Positions 18,090-26,303 of a stretch of DNA of 64,000 bases are shown here, in pieces. How positions within the stretch are numbered: position 1 is the stretch's first letter; every line of letters begins with the position of its first letter. The stretch is taken from positions 186,001 to 250,000 of the forward strand of contig NZ_MWQK01000002.1 of assembly GCF_002210425.1 (NCBI RefSeq). Reading direction: 5' to 3'. A program made the position numbers and the translations under genes. The stretch is from Fibrobacter sp. UWB2. Its GTDB lineage: Bacteria > Fibrobacterota > Fibrobacteria > Fibrobacterales > Fibrobacteraceae. Under the pieces are notes generated by a model. It was not told the DNA's origin and did not search any database. It was given only the letters and a program-made list of their open reading frames with translations.

Positions 18090-18635
18090 ATGCAAATTCT
18101 CGTACTCTTGGCTGATGGTTTTGAAGAAACGGAATTCGTGGTTCCTGTGGATTTATGGCGTCGTGCTGGTTTTAAGGTGACTATTGCGTCTGTTTCGGGG
18201 GCTGATTTAGTCAATGGCCTTCATGGGCTTAAAATTCAGGCCGATGTCGCATTGAAAAAGCTTGAACCCACTGATTTTGATGCCGTCTTCTTGCCAGGTG
18301 GCGGTGTCGGCGTGCAGAACCTCAAGGCAAGTGCTGCTGTTGAAAATGCAATTTGCAGCCTCAATGATGATAATAAATGGATTTTGGCTATTTGTGCCGC
18401 TCCGACGGTACTCAGCAAGGCGAGAATTCTTGTCGACAGAAAGGCTACGTGTTACCCAGGCTGTGAAACAGACCTTGTTTGTCGCGAATTCTCTACGGAT
18501 CGCGTTGTTGTCGATGGTCATATCGTTACAAGCCGTGGCCCGGGTACGGCCGAAGAATTTGCATTAAAGTGCATTGCCGAAATAGGTAGTCCTGAACTTT
18601 CTGAGCAAATTCAAAGACAAATTGTCGCTCGCTAA
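18090..18635 (+). CDS. DJ-1/PfpI family protein (ThiJ/YajL type)
   Basis: A 181-residue protein matching the DJ-1 fold: MQILVLLADGFEETEFVVPVDLWRRAGFKV at the N-terminus with the conserved glutamate, LPGGG at ~69, and the nucleophile elbow LAICAAPTVLSKA with C102. The ending with TSRGPGTAEEFAL is also typical. Members act as glyoxalases, deglycases (debated), or stress proteins. An AGGAGG-like site (TTTGGAGGTATT) precedes the ATG. It is divergent from hslO and followed by its own terminator. Confidence 0.92.
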   Translation: MQILVLLADGFEETEFVVPVDLWRRAGFKVTIASVSGADLVNGLHGLKIQADVALKKLEPTDFDAVFLPGGGVGVQNLKASAAVENAICSLNDDNKWILAICAAPTVLSKARILVDRKATCYPGCETDLVCREFSTDRVVVDGHIVTSRGPGTAEEFALKCIAEIGSPELSEQIQRQIVAR

Positions 18636-18678
18636 GTTGTCTGTATCATAACTGTATCATGGCGAAAGCCTGAGGAAT

Positions 18679-18708
18679 TCCCCTGTAACCATGCAGGGGA
18701 TTTTTTTA
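18679..18708 (+). terminator. Terminator of the DJ-1 gene
   Basis: Seven-base stem TCCCCTG/CAGGGGA (18679-18685 with 18694-18700), loop TAACCATG, followed by TTTTTTTATA. Confidence 0.88.
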
Positions 18709-18746
18709 TAGACGGTTTATAATTTGTTTATTCGTTCTTAAGTTGT

Positions 18747-18897
18747 TTGGCAATAAGTACAATGTTTGTATGATAAAATATTTTTTTATTAAAAATGAAT
18801 TTAGGTGACACGTTGTATTGTAAAAAATGCTATATATAAAGTACTCCATATACACCAACAAGGGTCGGAAACTAAAATTTCCGGCCCTTTCCTTTTT
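18747..18897 (+). ncRNA. Candidate small RNA with its own promoter and terminator
   Basis: Between the DJ-1 terminator and the end of sufB, TTGGCA (18747-18752), a 16-base spacer and TATGAT (18769-18774) form a good housekeeping promoter. An 11-bp stem (18861-18871 with 18878-18888, one G-U pair) follows, then TTCCTTTTT, on the same strand. The predicted transcript runs from about 18781 to 18897 (~117 nt). The only ORF I see is 14 codons (ATG at 18795, MNLGDTLYCKKCYI) with no ribosome-binding site. The U-tract lies on the plus side, so the hairpin is a poor sufB terminator, which supports a separate plus-strand RNA. Function unknown. Confidence 0.5.
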
Positions 18898-18930
18898 GAA
18901 TTAAATGTCCACAGTTGTGTATTTAGGGTG

Positions 18931-20346
<1,416 letters not shown>

Positions 20347-20705
20347 CTTTAACCCGCTTTAAACGAGTGCAAAGATAGTAAAATGTGGGAGCGATTCCAA
20401 AGGAAATGTCCCCAATTCTGGTTTAACCTATAGTTGTAGTAGGATTTTGTGCCGTCATTGCTTTTTGAGCATGACTCGGCGACTCAGCCATGTCAGTCAG
20501 CGAGCTGTCTGATGCGGCATTCGTCTTGTTTGTCATTCCCGGCTCCGACCGGGAATCTCCCTATTTTTTGGAAAACTCTTGCGTTTTTGCAGGAGTTTTT
20601 TATTTGCATAAACAAAAACCACCAGCTATGCCGGCGGGTCACTTTTAAGTTTTCTACGAATTTAATTAACTTTTACCGGGCACTAATAATTTTTAAAATA
20701 GTAAT
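20347..20705. other. 359-bp divergent intergenic region between sufB and a lipoprotein gene
   Basis: It holds one copy of the dispersed palindrome (20531-20562) and a second hairpin (AAACTC/GAGTTT with inner TGC/GCA, 20573-20598) followed by TTTTATTT on the plus strand. No ORF with a ribosome-binding site was seen. The hairpin has no gene upstream on its strand, so a short transcript is possible but unsupported by a promoter. Confidence 0.5.
20531..20562. repeat. Dispersed TGTCATTCCC palindrome, copy
   Basis: TGTCATTCCCGG and CCGGGAATCTCCC form an inverted repeat around CTCCGA. It differs by compensating bases in the stem from the copies near 42743 and 51713, which suggests that pairing is preserved. 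Confidence 0.8.
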
Positions 20706-21410
20706 ATGAATAAATTTGCGTTTTATGTCTCTGTTTGTATTGGATTTTTCCTTGTCTCCTGTGGCGATGATAGTAGTTCTGTAACTATCCCTTCGGGGGA
20801 GGTGTCTTTATCGACTTTGCTAGACTCCCGTGACGGTCAGACCTATAAGACTGTTGCCATCGGTACTCAAACGTGGATGGCTCAAAACTTGAATTTCGAA
20901 ACGGCAAACAGCTATTGCTATGACGATGATCCTTTTAACTGTATTAAGTATGGTCGCTACTACACATGGGCTGCCGCGATGGATAGTGTAGGAATGTGGA
21001 CCGCGAACGGTAAGGATTGCGGTTATGGTAAGACTTGCTCGCCGACCTTGCCTGTGCGCGGCGTGTGTCCCGAGGGCTGGCACCTGCCAACGTTTGGGGA
21101 ATGGAATGTACTTTTCTCAGCGGTTGGCGGTCAACCTACAGCGGGTAAGATGCTTAAATCTACAAGCGGTTGGAACTGTAGTGATAACGGTAGACACGTT
21201 AGAATAAGCGGCAACGGAACGGATGATTACTCGTTCTCCGCGTTACCTGTTGGCCTCGATATCGTGGGCTGCTACGCGTACTTCTGGAGTTCTGATGAGG
21301 GCGGTAGCGGCCATGCGTACGACGTGGATTTGTGCTACGGCAACGACTATGCGGAACAGGGCCTTTCCTACAAGTTCTACAGGATTCCAGTTCGTTGCGT
21401 AAAAGACTAG
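20706..21410 (+). CDS. Lipoprotein with one Fibrobacter succinogenes major paralogous domain
   Basis: A 234-residue protein. Signal peptide with lipobox LVSC at ~19, short linker, then one TIGR02145-type domain: DSRDGQTYKTVAIGTQTWMAQNLNFET, KYGRYYTWAAAMDS, GVCPEGWHLPTFGEWNVLF, GTDDYSFSALPVG and the ending IPVRCVKD. This domain family is greatly expanded in Fibrobacter and resembles the sulfatase-modifying/C-type-lectin-like fold; its biochemical role is not established. Multiple cysteines suggest disulfides outside the cytoplasm. The ATG follows AAAATAGTAAT without a strong Shine-Dalgarno. Confidence 0.9.
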   Translation: MNKFAFYVSVCIGFFLVSCGDDSSSVTIPSGEVSLSTLLDSRDGQTYKTVAIGTQTWMAQNLNFETANSYCYDDDPFNCIKYGRYYTWAAAMDSVGMWTANGKDCGYGKTCSPTLPVRGVCPEGWHLPTFGEWNVLFSAVGGQPTAGKMLKSTSGWNCSDNGRHVRISGNGTDDYSFSALPVGLDIVGCYAYFWSSDEGGSGHAYDVDLCYGNDYAEQGLSYKFYRIPVRCVKD

Positions 21411-21520
21411 ATTAAAATATACCACCCTCGATGGTGTGTTGCCGGGTTCAAAAAATGGCTCTGCCTGCCTCAAGTTTTAGTATATCGTTTGCTAAATCAT
21501 CAATAAACAAAGGACGTGTT

Positions 21521-22046
21521 ATGGCTAGACCCATCAGAGAAATGAGTCGGTCAAAAAATTCGATTGTGGTGATAAAGATTTGAATGATTTCATTCTCAAT
21601 CAATCTTTTGCATTTCAAAAGTACAAAATTGCTGTAAATTACGCTTGTGTTGATGTTGAAGACGCAAGCAAAATTTACGCCTATTGCAGCTTAGCCTATG
21701 ATAAAGTCGCCATGGGTGATTTCAAGGAGAAAACGAGGTTTAATCGTTTTCGTCGAGAACGTGGATTCGCGAATGCAAAGCGTCTGAAAAGCTACCCGGC
21801 GGTAAAGTTGTGTAGGTTTGGGGTTGATATTTCCTTCAAAAAGAAGCAAATCGGGACCACAATTATCGATTATATCAAGTCGATGTTTGCTTTAGATAAT
21901 AAAGTGGGTTGTCGTTTTTTGACGGTTGATGCGTATTTGAATGCAGTTTCTTTTACGTGAAAAATGAATTTCAATTTATGAATGCAGAGGATAATGATCC
22001 GCATACACGACTCATGTATTATGACCTGATGGATTTGAGTGCGTAG
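21521..22046 (+). pseudogene. GNAT acetyltransferase (toxin-type) gene broken by two single-base frameshifts
   Basis: Three frames together spell one GNAT protein: ATG 21521 begins MARPIREMSRSKN; the next frame gives FDCGDKDLNDFILNQSFAFQKY through FLTVDAYLNAVSF; a third frame gives YVKNEFQFMNAED...RLMYYDLMDLSA to the stop at 22046. FDCGDxDLNDF at the front and a TRLMYYDL-type end are hallmarks of the GNAT toxins that usually pair with a ribbon-helix-helix antitoxin. Each break is cured by one extra T next to a T run (AAATT near 21560 and TTTT at 21951-21954), so either the gene is decaying or both are homopolymer errors in the sequence. No antitoxin gene is seen just upstream. Confidence 0.78.
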
Positions 22047-22108
22047 TTCTGTTGTACAAAATATTCACCATGGGCTTTCTGACGTGGATGGCTCAAAAGC
22101 TGCTGCGG

Positions 22109-25100
22109 TTACCCCTTCTTAATCACTTCCACGGTAAGCTTGTTGAACGCAATTTTGCCGCCTTCGCGTAGTTCTAGCGCTGCCCTGAATGTCGTATCGT
22201 TCTTTTTGAACGGTTCAAGGATAGGCGTGGATTTGTTCTTGAGGAGCGTTTCGACTTCTTCGTCGGAAAATTCTCGTTTGAAGAATATTTTGGGAATCCC
22301 GTAATTGCAGGCGGGGTTCATGCACACGTATGCCGCAAGCGTTTGCACTTCGCCGTTTGGCGTTTGCGTGGTCGTGCCGCTACGGAATCGCAGTTGGTCG
22401 CCGCAGCAAGGGCAGGGAAGGTCTCTATGGACAAATTCAAAATTCGTGCGACCGTCTTCACCGAGCTTTAAGTAGGCATCGAACTCCGTTCCCTTCTTGC
22501 TCTTGAATCCGGTTAAAAGTTCGGTCTTGCCGCCGGTGAGGAGAGCCTTGATGTCTGCTACGCGGAGCTTTTTGCCCGCAACGGATTTGAACAAGGTGAA
22601 GTTACAAGCGGGGCAGAAAATGGCGTTCTTGTTTTCTTCGAGTTTCTTTTTGCAGAGCGGACAGTTGAACTTGGTTTCGGTGCCATGGAAATGACCGTCG
22701 TTCTCGAAAGCGAATGTCGCCTTGAAATCTTTGTCCCAGACGACTTTTGCGTTGAAAGTCGTGCCTTTCTTGGTCAAGAATCCGCTGATGATTTGCGTCG
22801 TGCCGTTGTTGAAAAGTTCCGCAATTTCTTCGTCGCTCATAACATGCCCGGCAATTGTCTTGTAAAAGACGAAGTCGCAAGTCGGGGCGGTGTCCGGCGT
22901 GAGCGTCGGGTCGCCATTTTCGTTGTTTGATGTGGTGACGTCGCTCCCTTCGCAGATGAGGCGGTTGCCGGAATCGAGCAATGTTTTGCCGCACTTGGGG
23001 CACTTGTAATTGGTTGGCGTTTTGGCGCGGGCGTCGTCGGAAAATTCAAAACCGATGTTGCCGTCATCGCCTAATGTGAGCGTGGCACTGAATGTTGTTC
23101 CTTTTTTGCTCTTGAAGCCGCTAAGCAAATCGGACTTGCCGGTTTTCAGGAGTGTCGCCATTTCGGCGTGGCTCAGTGTGCGGCCGGCAATCGTGTGGCC
23201 TGCCTTGAAACCGCATTCTTCGTTTTTGCAGACATAGCCCCACGGCGTAATTTCGAGCGGACTGGAACATTTCGGGCAAGGAATGGCGTCGGTGACGGTT
23301 TCGCGTTCGAATTGGCTGCCGTATTTTTGACGCAGATGTTCGAAGAGTTCCTTGACGTAATTCACGATGCCGTCGCGGAATTCAATCGGCGTGAGTTTGC
23401 CTTTTTCAACTTGTGAAAGCTTGAATTCCCATTCGCCGGTCATTTCGGGCGATTTGACTTTTTCGTCCATGAGCGCGATGACTTCGCGTCCGCGCTGGGT
23501 GCTGACAAGGTAATTCTTTTGCGCTTCGATGAATCCGCGTTTTTTGAGCGTCTCGATGATGCCTGCTTGCGTGGCCGGCGTTCCGAGACCGCGTTCCTTC
23601 ATGGCTTCAGCAAGTTCTTCATTTTCGATTTGCTTGCCAGCCGTTTTCATTGCGGCAAGGAGCGTAGCTTCGGTGAAGTACTTGGGCTTGCTCTTCTTTT
23701 TCTTTTGCAGTTCTAGGTTGTCAAATGGCGCGTGGTCTCCGAGATTCCATTCGGGGAATGTCTCGACGATGTTTGTGATATCGTCGCCATCGCCCTTGCC
23801 TTCAGCATCTGCGCCCTTCGCATCGTTTGTCATTCCCGCCTCCGAGCGGGAATCTCCCTTTTTCTTGCCTTTCTTCTTTTCTTCCTTGACGAGCGCGCGG
23901 AAACCTAAATCTTCATTTCGCTTGAGTTTTAGCCTAAAGATTTCGGTGTTAGCGGCATCCAGCAGAACTTCCATTTCGCTCCAAACATACGGCTTAAGCC
24001 ATGCCTGCACAAAGCGTTCCTTGGCGAGCTTGTAGATGTTCTCTTCCATTTCAGGGAGATTTTGCGGTTCTTCTCCTGTGGGGATGATGGCAAAGTGGTC
24101 TGTGACTTTACTGGAGTTGATGAAGACAAAGTTCTCATTGCCATCGCGCATGACGGATTTTTCTTGCGGCGAGGCAAGCCTTTGTGCAAGCGCGTAAGCT
24201 TCTTGCTGCATCGTGTCCGGCAGGTATTGCGAATCCGTACGCGGGTAGGTGAGCAACTTCTTTTCGTACAAGTTTTGTGCGCAGTCGAGAACTTGCTGGG
24301 CGCTGTATTTAAAACGCTTGTTGCCCTCTTTTTGCAGTTCCGTCAAGTCGAATGGCTTTTGCGGGAACTGCTTTTTTTGTTGGATGTCAACCTTTGCAAT
24401 TGCCGCTTCTTCTGGCGGCGAACATTTGTCTATGACAGCTTGGGCAGGTTCTTCTTTCTCGAAAATCGCAACTTTTAAATTGCTTTGCTTGTCTGCCGCG
24501 ACTTTCTCATCTACAGGCGTGCCGGAATCGCCTTTTTCCTCTTTCGTTTCGCTTTTGACGAGCTGCGCCTGGAACCCTTTCCACGTTCCCACAACACTGT
24601 AATAAAACAGTTCCTTGAATTGCTCAACAATTGCATCGCGTTCCACGACCAAGTTCAGCGTCGGCGTCTGCACACGCCCCACAGAAATCATCTTTCCGCG
24701 CCCGGCGGTGAGCGTGTAAGCACGAGTCGCATTCAGTCCGACCATCCAGTCGGCACGCTGGCGGAGCCTTGCCGCATAGCTCAAGTTCAAACGCTCTGTA
24801 GCGTCTTCCAGATTCTTCCAAGCCTTGTCCAAATCTTTCGCCACATAGCTGTTCACCCACAAACGCTTGATTTGTTTTTTGCGAAAGTCCGGCGTGTAGT
24901 CGAGAATCAAGTCGAAAATCAAATTACCTTCACGGCCCGCATCCGCTCCGTTTACAAGAACATCCGCCCTTGCCATCATGTCACGCACAACCGCGAGCTG
25001 CTTTCGCGTGCTCTCGATTTCCATCAACTTGAATTTTTCGGGCAAAAGCGGCAAGTTCGAAAGTCGCCAACCGCCCTCGAAACCGGGATAGGCGTCCAAC

Positions 25101-25261
25101 GGCGCAAGCGTAATCAAGTGACCCACGCACCACGTGATGCAATGGTTCTTGCCGATCAGGCACCCGTCGCCTTGCGTAAACTTTTCACCCTCAATACGCT
25201 CCAGCATCGGCTTGTAATGCTGATTGGCTACGGATGGTTTTTCGGCGACGAGTAAAATCAT
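22109..25261 (-). CDS. topB: DNA topoisomerase III with zinc-ribbon/repeat tail and an in-frame repeat insertion
   Basis: A 1050-residue type IA topoisomerase. Toprim: MILLVAEKPSVA, NGADAGREGNLIFD; catalytic tyrosine Y339 in LLTYPRTDSQYL; DNA-binding core through MKERGLGTPATQAGIIETL. From ~residue 690 come CPxC zinc modules alternating with four copies of the topoisomerase C-terminal repeat (e.g. LLTGGKTELLTGFKSKKGTEFDAYL), much longer than the ~650 residues of E. coli TopB. Two low-complexity inserts split the core: ~250-290 (acidic, Pro-rich) and ~455-495. The latter contains GDSRSEAGMTND, translated from the dispersed palindrome at 23828-23860. The enzyme would decatenate or relax DNA. The genes are monocistronic here. 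Confidence 0.93.
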   Translation of the reverse strand: MILLVAEKPSVANQHYKPMLERIEGEKFTQGDGCLIGKNHCITWCVGHLITLAPLDAYPGFEGGWRLSNLPLLPEKFKLMEIESTRKQLAVVRDMMARADVLVNGADAGREGNLIFDLILDYTPDFRKKQIKRLWVNSYVAKDLDKAWKNLEDATERLNLSYAARLRQRADWMVGLNATRAYTLTAGRGKMISVGRVQTPTLNLVVERDAIVEQFKELFYYSVVGTWKGFQAQLVKSETKEEKGDSGTPVDEKVAADKQSNLKVAIFEKEEPAQAVIDKCSPPEEAAIAKVDIQQKKQFPQKPFDLTELQKEGNKRFKYSAQQVLDCAQNLYEKKLLTYPRTDSQYLPDTMQQEAYALAQRLASPQEKSVMRDGNENFVFINSSKVTDHFAIIPTGEEPQNLPEMEENIYKLAKERFVQAWLKPYVWSEMEVLLDAANTEIFRLKLKRNEDLGFRALVKEEKKKGKKKGDSRSEAGMTNDAKGADAEGKGDGDDITNIVETFPEWNLGDHAPFDNLELQKKKKSKPKYFTEATLLAAMKTAGKQIENEELAEAMKERGLGTPATQAGIIETLKKRGFIEAQKNYLVSTQRGREVIALMDEKVKSPEMTGEWEFKLSQVEKGKLTPIEFRDGIVNYVKELFEHLRQKYGSQFERETVTDAIPCPKCSSPLEITPWGYVCKNEECGFKAGHTIAGRTLSHAEMATLLKTGKSDLLSGFKSKKGTTFSATLTLGDDGNIGFEFSDDARAKTPTNYKCPKCGKTLLDSGNRLICEGSDVTTSNNENGDPTLTPDTAPTCDFVFYKTIAGHVMSDEEIAELFNNGTTQIISGFLTKKGTTFNAKVVWDKDFKATFAFENDGHFHGTETKFNCPLCKKKLEENKNAIFCPACNFTLFKSVAGKKLRVADIKALLTGGKTELLTGFKSKKGTEFDAYLKLGEDGRTNFEFVHRDLPCPCCGDQLRFRSGTTTQTPNGEVQTLAAYVCMNPACNYGIPKIFFKREFSDEEVETLLKNKSTPILEPFKKNDTTFRAALELREGGKIAFNKLTVEVIKKG
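23828..23860. repeat. Dispersed palindrome inserted in frame inside topB
   Basis: This copy is base-for-base the same as the intergenic copies near 42743 and 51713 over about 30 bases, but lies within the topB coding sequence and is translated as KGDSRSEAGMT. The reading frame is preserved and the site is in a charged, probably flexible segment. Confidence 0.88.
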
Positions 25262-25373
25262 AATTGCCGAAAAGATATAAAATTTTTGAGTTTTTAGGGA
25301 TTTTAGTCTACTTGTGGATGATCAATCTTTTTTCAATAAAACGAACATCAAAAGATACCTTGTAAGACCGAAT

Positions 25374-25703
25374 TTAAAACAAATCGTCTATAAAGCCCAA
25401 AAATGAAAATGCTAAACATATTAAGGCAATAGGCAAAATCGGAGCGAATCCAATTGCCGCAAAAAACATCCATACCTTTCTTTGGACAACCTCTATTTTC
25501 AACGAAAACAAATCAAGCAACAATAAAATAGCTGAAGCCAACGTCATTAAAGGGAATAACAAATATATAATGTCATCCGACCAAAAGCTATAGATCCCTT
25601 TTATCAAGGCTGTTGGCGTATAATGAACGGTCAAGCACGCCGCAGAAATAAATGCCGTCAAAGTAAAGAACTTATCTATCAATTTCTTAATCAATTGGAC
25701 CAC
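25374..25703 (-). CDS. Small membrane protein of unknown function
   Basis: A 109-residue protein with three to four hydrophobic segments (FFTLTAFISAACLTV, DDIIYLLFPLMTLASAILLLLDLF, MFFAAIGFAPILPIALICLAF). The likely start is GTG 25703, overlapping the last 13 bases of the upstream gene, which argues for coupled expression with it. I recognise no family. Base composition is more A+T-rich than the neighbouring topB. Confidence 0.65.
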   Translation of the reverse strand: MVQLIKKLIDKFFTLTAFISAACLTVHYTPTALIKGIYSFWSDDIIYLLFPLMTLASAILLLLDLFSLKIEVVQRKVWMFFAAIGFAPILPIALICLAFSFLGFIDDLF

Positions 25704-26236
25704 CTCATAAAACAGCGTGCTACACTACTACCTCGATAGTGACTCCCTTTCTCGATTACAATTTTATTGCTAAACGGGCCTGGCTCTATTGTAAAACCAT
25801 CTAATGGTTCTTCATCATAGATAATTACGATAGAATCTTGCCGTTCATCAATCCCAATACCCGTCCCCTGAACAACAGCCCCAATGCCTCCACGAGGTGC
25901 AAACTGATAAGTCAAAATATTTTTTTTGACATTATCATCATCCTGATATTGGAGATGCCAAACATAAAGAGACCCAGATTCGACAAAGAAATCATACCAA
26001 AAGGATTCGTTCTGATTTTCTCGTTCTAGAAAAAGTTTCTTGCCTTTCAATTCGCATTGTCTTAGATTTTTATCTCCGTATTCATAAATTGGGTAAGTAT
26101 CTCCCGCAATCGGATTAAAACAGGAGTGACAAAAAGACAAATATGAAAGAAAGATTATGGTAAAGGCTATTTTCGCCCACAAATCCTTCTTTTTAAAAAA
26201 CTCGACCGCTTTAAATATTTTTTCCGATATTTGCAT
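25691..26236 (-). CDS. Membrane-anchored protein of unknown function
   Basis: A 181-residue protein with a short cytoplasmic N-terminus, one hydrophobic segment (IAFTIIFLSYLSFCHSCF, ~22-40) that could also be a long signal peptide, then a beta-rich exported domain (IVIIYDEEPLDGFTIEPGPFSNKIVIEKGSHY). It forms a two-gene pair with the 109-residue membrane protein. No homology recognised. Like its partner it is A+T-rich relative to its surroundings, so recent acquisition is possible but unproved. Confidence 0.65.
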   Translation of the reverse strand: MQISEKIFKAVEFFKKKDLWAKIAFTIIFLSYLSFCHSCFNPIAGDTYPIYEYGDKNLRQCELKGKKLFLERENQNESFWYDFFVESGSLYVWHLQYQDDDNVKKNILTYQFAPRGGIGAVVQGTGIGIDERQDSIVIIYDEEPLDGFTIEPGPFSNKIVIEKGSHYRGSSVARCFMRWSN

Positions 26237-26261
26237 ACAACAGATAGAATATACAAATTCT

Positions 26262-26290
26262 AGCCCGACTTAGTCGGGGTTTCTTTTTGA
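26262..26290. terminator. Hairpin between the unknown membrane-protein pair and the TPR gene
   Basis: CCCGACTTAGTCGGGG stem with TTTCTTTTT on the plus side. It shares its stem sequence with the nuo terminator at 1528-1550. It lies just after the stop of the minus-strand TPR gene, where its minus-side tail is less U-rich. Confidence 0.6.
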
Positions 26291-26303
26291 CTTTCTTTCC
26301 GCT

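Noticed and set aside
18861-18897. Hairpin as the sufB terminator
   Set aside because: On the minus strand it is followed by CCTTGTTGG, not a T-tract; the T-tract is on the plus side, so it fits a plus-strand RNA better.
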